A stretch of 64,000 nt of DNA from Chryseobacterium oranimense (GCF_900129755.1 NZ_FQWT01000002.1:682001-746000); one strand, 5' to 3'; shown: positions 51,209-60,447, counted from the stretch's first letter. Notes: a model not told the origin generated them from the sequence alone. Made by a program: numbers and translations.

Positions 51209-52030
51209 ATGAGAATAAAAGATCATTTTCTTTCACAGGAAATATTTGAAATTAAAGAAACGGAAACAAAAGGAGTTTTTAAGACCTCCCCTATTCCATC
51301 CAATATTTCCAGATATTACGAAAGCGAAGATTATATTTCCCATCACCAGGATTCAGGAAGTTTAAAAGAAAAACTTTACAAGTTCCTGCAGTCTTTTAAT
51401 CTCCAATACAAAAGAAATATTCTTGCAGACAGAATCAAAAAAGGATCAAAAGTTCTGGATTATGGTTGTGGCGCCGGAGAATTTGTGAAGTATATAGAAA
51501 ACGATTTTGAAACTTTTGGTTTTGAACCTGATGCAGACGCCAGAAAAGCTGCACTCAGTAAAATATCCAAAGCTGCAATACTTGATACTATTCAAACCAT
51601 TCCCGACAACAGTTTGGATGCCATTACATTATGGCACGTATTTGAACATATAGAAAATCAGGATGAGATGCTGGAAATATTTCACGGAAAATTGAAAGAG
51701 AAAGGTTTGTTGATTATTGCTGTTCCCAACCCCACTTCTTATGATGCAAAACATTATAAAGAATATTGGGCAGCATATGATGTACCAAGACACATTTATC
51801 ATTTCTCTAAAAACGGTATGGAAAATTTAATTTCAAAAAAACCGAATTGGAAAATGAGAAAAATCAAACCTTTGGTCCTTGACTCATTTTACATCTCTAT
51901 GTTGAGCGAAAAGTATAAAAAATCACCGCTATTTTGGCTTAAAGCAGTCATCTACGGAACTATTTCTAACGTAAAGGCACTTTTTTCGAACGAATTTTCG
52001 AGTTTGATATACATTATCGAAAAAAAGTAG
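51209..52030 (+). CDS. Class I SAM-dependent methyltransferase
   Basis: The 273-residue protein has a short N-terminal extension, motif I VLDYGCGAGEFVKYIE (about 85-100), motif II-like LDAITLWHVFEHIEN (about 137-151) and LLIIAVPNP. The WHVFEHI and VPNP stretches resemble methyltransferases that act on O-antigen-type glycans or small molecules (family Methyltransf_23). The acceptor is unknown. It ends at a strong terminator shared with the convergent beta-helix gene. Confidence 0.88.
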   Translation: MRIKDHFLSQEIFEIKETETKGVFKTSPIPSNISRYYESEDYISHHQDSGSLKEKLYKFLQSFNLQYKRNILADRIKKGSKVLDYGCGAGEFVKYIENDFETFGFEPDADARKAALSKISKAAILDTIQTIPDNSLDAITLWHVFEHIENQDEMLEIFHGKLKEKGLLIIAVPNPTSYDAKHYKEYWAAYDVPRHIYHFSKNGMENLISKKPNWKMRKIKPLVLDSFYISMLSEKYKKSPLFWLKAVIYGTISNVKALFSNEFSSLIYIIEKK

Positions 52031-52090
52031 AAAATCGATTTTTGAGCCATTTCTGAAGGTCAATTTTCACCCAATTTAGCATAAAAAACA

Positions 52091-52125
52091 AAACCCTGGA
52101 GAATTTTCCAGGGTTTATATTTTTT
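52091..52125. terminator. Bidirectional terminator
   Basis: AAACCCTGGA (52091-52100) pairs with TCCAGGGTTT (52107-52116) over a 6-base loop, with T runs on both sides. It lies between the methyltransferase gene and the convergent beta-helix gene. Confidence 0.85.
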
Positions 52126-53980
52126 ACATCTCAACTATAATATTACTTTTTAGTAGATTGTTAGCCGGAAAAGTATACGGTGCAATATTATCAACTTTAA
52201 AATCAACATTTGCACTTCCGCCCTTTCCAAAAGTAACAGCGTGGAAAAAAAGTTCCTGAAAAGGATAAGAAGGTTGGATCGTATACATCGCCCCTACCCT
52301 TTTATGATCATTGGAAAAATACGGAATGATAAAATCATAATCATTGGCATTAATTGTTGGAACCGGTGTATCAATCAAAGAAAGAATATATTTTGCATTA
52401 TTGGTGGAATCAGCCTTAAAAGCAGAAGAAGGTGTAAATTCCACACTTGGCTTATTATTCAGATAAGTATTATTTCTGATTGTTGTAGACTGGATCGCAT
52501 TACTATTAATCTCAATTAAGTCAGTTAAATTATTGGTTTCAAGAGATGCTGAATTATCAGAAATCAAACTATGGGTAACTTTTTCAGCATTTAAAGTAAC
52601 CAGTTTATATAATGAAGTAAAAGAATTTCCAGAAATTTTTACAAAAGAATAACTACCCAATAGATCTGATTCCTCTTTATCTAAAAGGAAACCTAAAGAA
52701 TGTCCTGAAAAATTATTATCACTGATTTCCAGAACGTCCACACCTGCAAAAATATCAGCTGCATACCTCAGATGATCTCCTATGGTATACAGTATATGAC
52801 ATGAATTACCTTTTGCAATAATTCTTTCATATTTTCCCCCTTTATTAAGAATACTTAATAGTCCCTGATGACCATTATAGTTCTGGGTTTCTCCTTCAAT
52901 ATGCTTTTGTCTTACATTGTTTCCGCTTATCAAAACATTGGAAATTAATGAATTAACATTAGACCAAAAATACACAACAGTATTTGTAATCTCAGCAATA
53001 TTATTAGTGATACTGATATTCGTAATATCCTTTCTTTCATAATCATAAGAAGCAACGAAATTCATCCTTGTATAGTCGTAAACTTTATTATTATCAAAGG
53101 ATGAATGACTACTGTGGATTTCACAAGCACAACCAATCAAACTCATTAGTCTGTTACCAATAAAAACATTATTATGAACCGATAAAAAATCAACATTTCC
53201 ATAAATAGTAGAATGATCATGATTTATTTCTTTAGTTCCTGTTGTAAGATTATCAAATGTGCAGTTTCTTATCGTTACATTACCTCCCGAATTTCCTTTT
53301 CCTACAGCTATACAATTCCGTAAATCGCCATTTGTCCAATATAAACCATCAATGAGAACATTGGTACAATTTCCTCCTTCAAAGCCTACTCTGTTCAGAT
53401 ATAAAGATCTCATTTTAGAAACATCACCGCCAAAATCAATAATACCTTTCCCTTTAAAAGAAATGTTATATAAAGGGGAAGAATCAGCAGTAAGACCAGA
53501 AAATAATACAAAAGCACTATCATCAAAATAGGCATCAAGCTTAATTACACTGTAGTCTTCAAACTCGACATCTAAGCCTGATCTTAATTCAAGAATATTT
53601 TCAGATGATGAATTAAAGCTTTTAATCAAAAAATGTCCGCTTGGAAACACAAGTTTTAAACCTAGTTCAGAGCATATATCAAAAGCATGCTGAATAAAAG
53701 CTCTCTGATCATCATTGTATGAAGATTTAGCTCCAAAAGCGGTTATGTATACTCTTTTAGATGAAAATACAACCGTATTTACATAAAATTCATTACCTCT
53801 TGTACGGTAAATAACCTGATCGTTTAATACCCTCGGATCATTGATAACAAGTACTGTTCCGTCAATCCATATATTCACCTTCTTGAAGCTAACAATTTCC
53901 CCCGTATTAGAGTCTATCAATTGTACAAAGTCATCATCCGGGCCTGATAACGATACGAAAAATTCATTTGTTGTAAGCAT
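52124..53980 (-). CDS. Tailspike-like right-handed beta-helix protein
   Basis: The 618-residue protein has no signal peptide. Residues 1-75 form a small beta-rich head (MLTTNEFFVSLSGPDDDFVQL), then VYITAFGAKSSYNDDQRAFIQHAFD (about 78-102), the usual start of a pectate-lyase-3/tailspike fold. Then come many short strands of right-handed parallel beta-helix type (ISFKGKGIIDFGG, VTIRNCTFDNL, VLEISDNNFSG) and a distinct C-terminal domain. The layout matches phage tailspikes or R-type tail fibres, yet no phage genes are nearby. The catalytic residues are not recognisable. It has its own promoter word and terminator. Confidence 0.75.
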   Translation of the reverse strand: MLTTNEFFVSLSGPDDDFVQLIDSNTGEIVSFKKVNIWIDGTVLVINDPRVLNDQVIYRTRGNEFYVNTVVFSSKRVYITAFGAKSSYNDDQRAFIQHAFDICSELGLKLVFPSGHFLIKSFNSSSENILELRSGLDVEFEDYSVIKLDAYFDDSAFVLFSGLTADSSPLYNISFKGKGIIDFGGDVSKMRSLYLNRVGFEGGNCTNVLIDGLYWTNGDLRNCIAVGKGNSGGNVTIRNCTFDNLTTGTKEINHDHSTIYGNVDFLSVHNNVFIGNRLMSLIGCACEIHSSHSSFDNNKVYDYTRMNFVASYDYERKDITNISITNNIAEITNTVVYFWSNVNSLISNVLISGNNVRQKHIEGETQNYNGHQGLLSILNKGGKYERIIAKGNSCHILYTIGDHLRYAADIFAGVDVLEISDNNFSGHSLGFLLDKEESDLLGSYSFVKISGNSFTSLYKLVTLNAEKVTHSLISDNSASLETNNLTDLIEINSNAIQSTTIRNNTYLNNKPSVEFTPSSAFKADSTNNAKYILSLIDTPVPTINANDYDFIIPYFSNDHKRVGAMYTIQPSYPFQELFFHAVTFGKGGSANVDFKVDNIAPYTFPANNLLKSNIIVEM

Positions 53981-53999
53981 AATATTTTATTTGGTACAA

Positions 54000-54007
54000 C
54001 AAATATA
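54000..54007 (-). promoter_or_regulatory. Candidate -7 element for the beta-helix gene
   Basis: On the minus strand this reads TATATTTG, an exact TAnnTTTG word about 20 bases before the ATG at 53980. Confidence 0.42.
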
Positions 54008-54034
54008 TAGTCCTGAAACGCCAAAACTTGACGT

Positions 54035-54066
54035 ATAAAAAAGCCTGCTAAGTTTTAGCAGGCTTT
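54035..54066 (-). terminator. Terminator of pgk
   Basis: AAAGCCTGCTAA (54040-54051) pairs perfectly with TTAGCAGGCTTT (54055-54066) around a 3-base loop. On the minus strand a T run follows. It lies about 20 bases after the pgk stop. Confidence 0.87.
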
Positions 54067-54087
54067 ATCATTATATATTTTCAAACA

Positions 54088-55278
54088 TTATTTATTAATC
54101 GCAGCAACTCCCGGAAGCTCCAGTCCTTCCAGACTTTCAAGCATCGCTCCGCCTCCAGTAGAAACATAGCTTACTTTATCGTCATAACCGAACTGCTTCA
54201 CAAAAGCAACACTGTCTCCACCTCCTACTAAAGAGAAAGCTCCCAGTTTTGTAGCTTCGGCAATACTGTCACCAAGAGCAACAGTTCCACCTGCAAAATT
54301 TGACATTTCAAAAACTCCGATCGGGCCATTCCAAAGAATTGTTCTTGAATTTAAAAGAACATCATTGAACTGATCTCTTGACTTATTACCGGCATCAAGC
54401 CCCATCCATCCTTCCGGAATTGCATATATGTCTGCTTCTTTTCTTTCAGCATCGTTACTGAAAGTTTCAGCAATAATAACATCCGAAGGAAGATACACTT
54501 TTACTTTATTTTCTTTAGCTTTTCCTAAAATTTCAAGAGCTAAAGGAAGCTTATCCTCTTCTACTAAAGAGTTTCCTATCTTTCCTCCTAAAGCTTTGAT
54601 AAACGTGAATGCCATACCTCCTCCGATAATCAAATTATCAATAGCCGGTAGTATATTTTCTATAATGGTAATTTTAGTTGAAACCTTAGATCCTCCAAGT
54701 ATAGCAGTTACAGGCTTTTCTCCCTTCTTCAATACTTTTTCAGTCGCCTCCAGCTCTTTAGCCATCAGTAAACCGAAAAATTTAGTTGATTGAAAATACT
54801 GGGCAATAACTGCTGTAGAAGCATGCGCTCTGTGAGCTGTACCGAATGCATCATTTACATACGCATCGCCAAGTTTGGCAAGCTTCCCGGCAAATTCTTC
54901 ATCTCCTTTCTCTTCTTCATTATGAAAACGAAGGTTCTCCAATAATAAGATTTCTTCCGGCTGAAGCTCAGAAGCAGCCTTTTCAGCCTTGTCTCCGATA
55001 CATTCATCCACAAACTTAACTTCATGCCCAAGAACAGTTGAAACTTCATCTACGATATGCTTAAGAGAAAATTCATCCTTCACCTCACCTTTCGGTCTTC
55101 CAAGATGCGTCATAAGAATGACAGAACCTCCGTCATTAAGAATTTTCTCAACCGTAGGTTTTACAGCTGCTATTCTTGTATTGTCAGTCACTTTCAGCTG
55201 ATCGTCCTGCGGAACATTGAAATCCACTCTTACCAAAGCCTTCTTGTCTTTAAAATTGAAATCATTGATTGTTTTCAT
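54088..55278 (-). CDS. pgk: Phosphoglycerate kinase
   Basis: The 396-residue protein has the substrate-binding start KALVRVDFNVPQ, HLGRPKGEVKDEFS, and the nucleotide-binding GGGDSVAFVKQFG near the end. It makes ATP from 1,3-bisphosphoglycerate in glycolysis. Length is typical. It is a single gene facing away from the AT-rich gap at 55279-55833 and ends at a strong terminator. Confidence 0.96.
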   Translation of the reverse strand: MKTINDFNFKDKKALVRVDFNVPQDDQLKVTDNTRIAAVKPTVEKILNDGGSVILMTHLGRPKGEVKDEFSLKHIVDEVSTVLGHEVKFVDECIGDKAEKAASELQPEEILLLENLRFHNEEEKGDEEFAGKLAKLGDAYVNDAFGTAHRAHASTAVIAQYFQSTKFFGLLMAKELEATEKVLKKGEKPVTAILGGSKVSTKITIIENILPAIDNLIIGGGMAFTFIKALGGKIGNSLVEEDKLPLALEILGKAKENKVKVYLPSDVIIAETFSNDAERKEADIYAIPEGWMGLDAGNKSRDQFNDVLLNSRTILWNGPIGVFEMSNFAGGTVALGDSIAEATKLGAFSLVGGGDSVAFVKQFGYDDKVSYVSTGGGAMLESLEGLELPGVAAINK

Positions 55279-55302
55279 AAATATCTTTGAATTTTCTTTT
55301 CA

Positions 55303-55310
55303 CAAATGTA
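55303..55310 (-). promoter_or_regulatory. Candidate -7 element for pgk
   Basis: On the minus strand this reads TACATTTG, an exact TAnnTTTG word 25 bases before the pgk start. It sits at one edge of the candidate origin region. Confidence 0.42.
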
Positions 55311-55787
55311 AGCTTTTAAACATTTTCAGCGGAACCATTGAAACAAAAGTTTTGGAAAACTTTCCCCAACTCCATTCACCCATTAATCAACAATTTTATT
55401 CTCTTTAAAAAAAAGAAATAATGTAGTTGTTGTTGAGTATTGTTAGTTTCGGGGATAAGTTTTAATGAAATATTTGATAACAAATAGTTTTTATTCAATT
55501 CATATTTAATTCACATTGTAATCTCTTGTAAATCTGCTTTTTCACAGACTTATTCACAACTGTTAGTAACTTCCCCACGAAACCATTATTAGTAATTTTA
55601 TTCTGGAAAAACTTCGGATTGTGTGAAGAAAACATTTTTGAAATTGTGATTAAATTTTTCAATTACATTTCCCATTACGAAATAAATTCATCTTTAAAAA
55701 TAGAAAGTTGAGAAAAGTTTTCCACAGTTACTCACACCGCTTTTCACAATTTACTCCCGAACAATTCACAGACTTTGTTATTATTCT
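55311..55787. other. Candidate replication origin (oriC)-like AT-rich region
   Basis: This gap (55279-55833 in full) is the only one over 300 bases. It is visibly AT-rich and holds DnaA-box-like words. TTATTCACA at 55550-55558 matches TTATNCACA exactly. One-mismatch words are TAATTCACA (55507), TTTTTCACA (55538), TTTTCCACA (55718), TTACTCACA (55728), and on the other strand TGTGAAGAA (55622) and TGTGATTAA (55645). Two further one-mismatch words lie in the start of rpiB (55939, 55953). No gene frame with sensible composition is present. Together with the parS pair this makes an origin plausible but not proven. Confidence 0.55.
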
Positions 55788-55795
55788 TACCTTTG
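55788..55795 (+). promoter_or_regulatory. Candidate -7 element for rpiB
   Basis: TACCTTTG is an exact TAnnTTTG word 38 bases before the ATG at 55834. It rejects the longer frame from 55708 as the true start. Confidence 0.45.
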
Positions 55796-55833
55796 TATTG
55801 AAATTAAATCTAAAAAGACCTAATAAGAGTATT

Positions 55834-56268
55834 ATGAAAAGAAAAATAGCTATTGCTGCAGACCATGCAGGCTATGAATATAAGGAGATTGTTAAGAACT
55901 ATCTCTCAGAAAAGTTTGATGTTCAGGATTTTGGCACGTTTTCCACAGACAGTGTGGATTATCCGGACTTTGTACACCCAGCTGCAACATCTGTTGAAAA
56001 CGGGGAAAATGAATTGGGAATTTTATTCTGCGGAAGCGGAAACGGAGTTCAGATCACGGCAAACAAACACCAGAAGATCAGATGTGCCCTTTGCTGGATG
56101 CCGGAGATTGCAGTGTTGGCAAGACAGCATAATGATGCGAATATGATCTCTATCCCGGCGAGATTTATTTCTAAAGAGCTGGCCATAGAAATTGCAGACA
56201 AATTTCTTTCCACAGATTTTGAAGGGGGAAGACACCAGAACAGGGTTGATAAAATTGCTGTTTGCTAA
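55834..56268 (+). CDS. rpiB: Ribose-5-phosphate isomerase B
   Basis: The 144-residue protein begins KIAIAADHAGYEYK, with the RpiB phosphate-binding DHAG, and has the catalytic Cys region GILFCGSGNGVQITANK. It interconverts ribose-5-phosphate and ribulose-5-phosphate. RpiB (LacA/RpiB family) is unrelated to RpiA. The ATG at 55834 starts the conserved protein; the longer frame from 55708 encodes an unrelated leader. It is the first gene of a rightward run and ends at a terminator. Confidence 0.94.
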   Translation: MKRKIAIAADHAGYEYKEIVKNYLSEKFDVQDFGTFSTDSVDYPDFVHPAATSVENGENELGILFCGSGNGVQITANKHQKIRCALCWMPEIAVLARQHNDANMISIPARFISKELAIEIADKFLSTDFEGGRHQNRVDKIAVC

Positions 56269-56275
56269 AAATATA

Positions 56276-56318
56276 AAGGCCTGTAAATCAAACTGCAGGC
56301 CTTATTTATTTTTTATTT
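56276..56318 (+). terminator. Terminator of rpiB
   Basis: AAGGCCTG (56276-56283) pairs with CAGGCCTT (56296-56303) over a 12-base loop, followed by a T-rich tail. Confidence 0.75.
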
Positions 56319-56320
56319 TA

Positions 56321-56328
56321 TATATTTG
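56321..56328 (+). promoter_or_regulatory. Candidate -7 element upstream of the TSP3-repeat gene
   Basis: TATATTTG is an exact TAnnTTTG word directly after the rpiB terminator, about 190 bases before the next ATG. The leader between holds nothing else I can recognise. Confidence 0.35.
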
Positions 56329-56518
56329 TACCAGCTAATAGAAAATTAGCATTCTATTATTTCCATACTGTGCCTGAAATATTTAAAGATATTTAATCAA
56401 AGGTTTTCTCCACTCTTCTCCATATTTATAGTAATTTTATACAGACTAAAGTTTCCATTACAGATAAAATTGGAAGGAAAATTGATGCTGTACGATTAAT
56501 AAGAAATGTAAAAACTGA

Positions 56519-57541
56519 ATGAAGATCATAGTATCTGCTGTATTATTTTTTGTAATAAGTTGTTTCCATACCCAGGAAATAAAGGATCAAGATGCTTTTA
56601 AGAAATGCAGAAAGGAAAACAGTAGAAAGATATGTCTTAGTGATAAGGATGCAGATGGAATTTTATTTTATCTGGATCAGTGTCCTGAAACTTCCGGTCC
56701 GGTGGAAAATCATGGTTGTCCGTGGCCTGATAAAGATGGTGACGGTGTTAGAGATAATATTGATCTTTGTCCGGATTTAATAGGAGAAGTAGAAAATAAC
56801 GGTTGTCCCTGGTCTGATTTTGATGGTGATAGTATTTTAGATAAAGATGATGCCTGTCCTGCAGATTTTGGTTATGCTTCAGATGATCCTCATAAAAATG
56901 GTTGTATGAAACAGGATTGCAAGAAATTATATGAAGAAAGCATGATCAGGTTAAAGAAGTTTCAGGAAGAATCGAAATTGGTGGACTACAACGGATTACA
57001 GGATAAAATTATTAATGATATTAATTTGAAATTACTCAAAGAAGATAATGTTATAATTTTTAATAAAAATCAAATGTTTACCTGCGGAACAACCGGAAGA
57101 GATTATTATTGTCCTGCATATTATGATTATGAAACACCCGTATACTCTACCAATGATTTCTGGAATGATATAGCCGTTGCAAAAATATATGATAAACTGC
57201 CGAAAAATATAATTTTTGCAACAAATAATGAAGGTGAAGGAAGTGGTATAGAATATGAAAAGGACCGTATCCTAAATGAAGTTAGTAAGCCTGTAAAGAT
57301 TTTGGATAGATATAATAACGAAAAAGAAGCAATAGTATATCCGAAGCTTAAAAATAGTCAAGTAAAAATTAATCAATACAATAGTCTGTTCATCAAAATT
57401 CTAAAAAATGATTTTGAAAATAAAATTAAAGTAATGGTATTGTACAAAAATGCTGATAACAGCTACAGTGAAAAGTATTTAATAACATATCAATACATTG
57501 GTAACCAATGGACGACTATTGAAACAAAAAAAGAAAATTAA
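56519..57541 (+). CDS. Secreted thrombospondin type 3 repeat protein
   Basis: The 340-residue protein has a short signal-like start (IIVSAVLFFVISCFHTQ) with a Cys that could make it a lipoprotein. Residues about 40-130 hold three calcium-binding TSP3 units (DKDADGILFYLDQCPET, DKDGDGVRDNIDLCPDL, DFDGDSILDKDDACPAD) separated by NHGCPW/NNGCPW. The C-terminal about 200 residues are a separate mixed alpha/beta domain that I do not recognise. TSP3 units usually precede an OmpA domain, which is absent here. The rnr gene starts two bases after the stop, so the two are probably linked. Confidence 0.8.
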   Translation: MKIIVSAVLFFVISCFHTQEIKDQDAFKKCRKENSRKICLSDKDADGILFYLDQCPETSGPVENHGCPWPDKDGDGVRDNIDLCPDLIGEVENNGCPWSDFDGDSILDKDDACPADFGYASDDPHKNGCMKQDCKKLYEESMIRLKKFQEESKLVDYNGLQDKIINDINLKLLKEDNVIIFNKNQMFTCGTTGRDYYCPAYYDYETPVYSTNDFWNDIAVAKIYDKLPKNIIFATNNEGEGSGIEYEKDRILNEVSKPVKILDRYNNEKEAIVYPKLKNSQVKINQYNSLFIKILKNDFENKIKVMVLYKNADNSYSEKYLITYQYIGNQWTTIETKKEN

Positions 57542-57542
57542 A

Positions 57543-59696
57543 ATGCCAAGAAAAGGTAAATATATAAGCCATAAAAACGAACAGAAACTCATAGAGATCG
57601 GAAGACAGATCCTGCGTTTCATGAACACTAATTCGTCAAAGATCTATAATTATAAACAGATCGCAGACGGAATAGATTATAAAAATCCACGACAGAGAGA
57701 GCAGGTAATCCAGGCTCTTCATAAGCTTCAGGGGTCTGAGAAGATCAAAGAAGTGGAGAAAGGAAAATATATCGTCAACCTGAAGATCGCTGGAACTTTA
57801 ACAGGAATCATCGATTTCAACCAGTCTGGTAATGCTTACGTGAGCGTAGAAGGGGTGGAAGATGATATCTTTATTCACTCTAAAAATGTGAAAGATGCCC
57901 TACAGGGCGATAAAGTTCTGATCATCACCTATCACTTCAAAGGAAAAAAACTGGAAGGTTCCGTACTGGAGGTTCTGGAGAGAACAAGAACTGAGTTTGT
58001 AGGAACATTCCAGCTTGTTGCCCATAAAGATTTTGGATTTGTGGTTTGTGATAAAAAAACGATCAACACCGATATTTTTATTCCGAAAACAAAATTCGGA
58101 GGAGCTGAAAACGGTGATAAGGTCATCGTTAAAATGACAGAATGGAAGCCTGGCGATAAGAATCCGGAAGGAGAAATCATTCAGGTTCTTGGAGCTCCGG
58201 GAGAGCACGAAACAGAGATCCACTCTATTCTTGCAGAATACGGACTGCCTTATGAATTTCCACAGGAAGTGGAGCTTGATGCAGATAAAATAGACCGTAG
58301 GATTACAGATGAGGAAGTAGCAAAACGTTGGGATATGCGTGACATATGTACATTCACCATCGACCCTAAAGATGCGAAAGACTTTGATGATGCGCTTTCC
58401 ATCAGAAAACTGGAAAACGGATTCTGGGAGATCGGTGTTCACATTGCGGATGTTTCCCATTACGTGGTTCCCGGGACAATCCTGGATGATGAAGCCTACA
58501 ACAGAGCAACTTCGGTTTATCTTGTGGACCGTGTGGTTCCGATGCTTCCGGAAGTTTTAAGTAATGATGTATGTTCCCTGCGTCCGAATGAAGATAAATA
58601 TACTTTTTCAGCAGTTTTCCAGCTGAATGATAAAGCAGAGATCCAGAAACAGTGGTTTGGAAGAACAGTGATTCATTCAGACAGAAGATTTACCTATGAA
58701 GAGGCTCAGGAACGCATAGAAACGGGAGAAGGAGATCTTGCTGAAGAAATCAATACACTGGACAGGCTGGCGAAAATTATGCGTGATCAGCGTATTAAAA
58801 ACGGAGCCATTACATTCGACAGAAGTGAAGTAAGGTTCAATCTGGACGAAAACAGTGAACCTGTAGGGGTTTACTTTAAAATAAGCAAGGATTCCAATCA
58901 CCTGATCGAAGAATTCATGCTTTTAGCCAATAAAAAAGTGTCCGAATTTGTATCATTAACCCACAAAGGAGGTGTTACAAACAATACCTTTATTTACAGG
59001 GTGCACGATGATCCGGATCCTGCAAAGCTGGAAGCATTGAGAGATTTTGTATCTACTTTCGGCTATAAAATGAATCTCGACAATACCAAAAAAGTTGCAG
59101 AATCATTGAATAACCTTCTTCATGATGTGAAAGGAAAAGGCGAAGAAAATATGATAGAAACGCTGGCGATGAGAAGTATGAGCAAGGCGGTATACTCTAC
59201 AGAACCTATCGGCCACTACGGTTTAGGTTTTGAATACTACAGCCACTTCACCTCTCCCATCAGACGTTATCCTGACCTTCTAGCCCACCGATTGTTACAA
59301 CATTACCTGGATGGAGGAAAATCTCCAAGCAAAGGAGAACTTGAAGAGAAAGCCAAACATTGTAGTGCAATGGAAAGACTGGCTGCTGATGCAGAAAGAG
59401 ATTCTATTAAATTTATGCAGGTGAAATTTATGGAAAAACATCTTGGAGAAACCTTCAGTGGTGTCATCTCCGGTGTTGCGGAATTCGGGTTCTGGGTTGA
59501 AATCCCTGAAAACGGTGCCGAAGGACTCATCAAATTAAGAGATCTTGTGGATGATTCCTATTCCTATGATGGTAAGACCCATGCGGTATACGGAAACAGA
59601 ACCGGTAAAAAATATCAACTGGGCGATGAAGTGAGGATTAAAGTAGTAAAAGCAAATCTTATTCAGAAACAGTTGGACTTTAAGATTGTTGATTAA
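57543..59696 (+). CDS. rnr: Ribonuclease R
   Basis: The 717-residue protein has an N-terminal cold-shock/helix region (LIEIGRQILRFMN), the RNB catalytic domain with TIDPKDAKDFDDALS (about 275-289), and a C-terminal S1 domain (FSGVISGVAEFGFWVEIPENGAEGL). It degrades structured RNA 3' to 5' using Mg2+. The start MPRKGKYISHKNEQK (57543) is preferred over 57498, which overlaps the upstream gene by more. It follows the TSP3 gene by one base, so both can be read from one transcript. Confidence 0.94.
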   Translation: MPRKGKYISHKNEQKLIEIGRQILRFMNTNSSKIYNYKQIADGIDYKNPRQREQVIQALHKLQGSEKIKEVEKGKYIVNLKIAGTLTGIIDFNQSGNAYVSVEGVEDDIFIHSKNVKDALQGDKVLIITYHFKGKKLEGSVLEVLERTRTEFVGTFQLVAHKDFGFVVCDKKTINTDIFIPKTKFGGAENGDKVIVKMTEWKPGDKNPEGEIIQVLGAPGEHETEIHSILAEYGLPYEFPQEVELDADKIDRRITDEEVAKRWDMRDICTFTIDPKDAKDFDDALSIRKLENGFWEIGVHIADVSHYVVPGTILDDEAYNRATSVYLVDRVVPMLPEVLSNDVCSLRPNEDKYTFSAVFQLNDKAEIQKQWFGRTVIHSDRRFTYEEAQERIETGEGDLAEEINTLDRLAKIMRDQRIKNGAITFDRSEVRFNLDENSEPVGVYFKISKDSNHLIEEFMLLANKKVSEFVSLTHKGGVTNNTFIYRVHDDPDPAKLEALRDFVSTFGYKMNLDNTKKVAESLNNLLHDVKGKGEENMIETLAMRSMSKAVYSTEPIGHYGLGFEYYSHFTSPIRRYPDLLAHRLLQHYLDGGKSPSKGELEEKAKHCSAMERLAADAERDSIKFMQVKFMEKHLGETFSGVISGVAEFGFWVEIPENGAEGLIKLRDLVDDSYSYDGKTHAVYGNRTGKKYQLGDEVRIKVVKANLIQKQLDFKIVD

Positions 59697-59719
59697 TTAA
59701 ATCATAAAGTCTAACTTTG
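59689..59719 (+). promoter_or_regulatory. Candidate promoter for the LysE-type gene
   Basis: TTG at 59689-59691 and TAACTTTG at 59712-59719 are 20 bases apart, a good -33/-7 pair 41 bases before the ATG at 59761. The -33 lies in the last codons of rnr. Confidence 0.5.
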
Positions 59720-59760
59720 TATAAATGGGATGAATTTTTTTCATTTTAAAATACTATTGA

Positions 59761-60447
59761 ATGTTTGAACTTGTACTTTCTGCCATTGTCTTAGGATTTA
59801 TGCTGAGCCTGGTTTTTATAGGACCTATTTTTTTCCTTTTAATTGAAACCAGCTTCACCAGAGGACCCAGACATGCTTTGGCACTGGATCTTGGTGTCAT
59901 TACGGCGGATTTGCTATGCATCGTTGCTGCCTATTATGCAAGTGCGGACATTGTTACTTTGATAGATAAGCATCCCGGATTTTACAGGATCACTTCCATA
60001 CTTATCTTTGTATATGGGATCGTCATGATGGTCACCAAGACCAAAATGCATATGCCCGGTGAAGAAAAAATCATTGGCCAGAACTATTTTAAAACGTTTT
60101 TCAATGGTTTTTTCTTTAATCTTTTAAATGTAGGAGTGATACTTTTCTGGTTGGTTACGGTAATCTCCGTAAGAAACCAGTATCCTGATACCAGCAGCTT
60201 TATTTTGTACATAAGCATCGTTATCGGAACGTATTTATGTATTGATCTTGCTAAAATATTCCTGGCAAAACAATTTCACGATAAACTTACCCAGAAGCTT
60301 GCCAACCAGATCAGAAGAATAGTTGGCGGGATTCTTATTGTTTTCAGTTTCTTTATTTTCCTGCAGAGCTTTAAGAAATTTAATCAGTTCGACAGACGTT
60401 TGGAAGAAGCTGAGAAAAAAGAAATAAAGTATCAAAAAACAGAATGA
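59761..60447 (+). CDS. LysE-family amino acid exporter
   Basis: The 228-residue protein has about six membrane segments and the LysE/RhtB-like start SAIVLGFMLSLVFIGPIFFLLIETSFTRGPRHALALDLG. It should export an amino acid or related compound; the substrate is unknown. The C-terminus is charged (QFDRRLEEAEKKEIKYQ). It overlaps the LD-carboxypeptidase gene by 4 bases (ATGA), so translation is coupled, though a functional link is not obvious. Confidence 0.87.
   Translation: MFELVLSAIVLGFMLSLVFIGPIFFLLIETSFTRGPRHALALDLGVITADLLCIVAAYYASADIVTLIDKHPGFYRITSILIFVYGIVMMVTKTKMHMPGEEKIIGQNYFKTFFNGFFFNLLNVGVILFWLVTVISVRNQYPDTSSFILYISIVIGTYLCIDLAKIFLAKQFHDKLTQKLANQIRRIVGGILIVFSFFIFLQSFKKFNQFDRRLEEAEKKEIKYQKTE

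Noticed and set aside
52124-53980. Prophage remnant
   Set aside because: Only one tailspike-like gene is present; no integrase, capsid, terminase or lysis gene and no attachment repeats are visible.
55708-55833. Upstream extension of rpiB
   Set aside because: The conserved protein starts at 55834, and the extension lies in the AT-rich origin-like gap with DnaA-box-like words and a -7 word.
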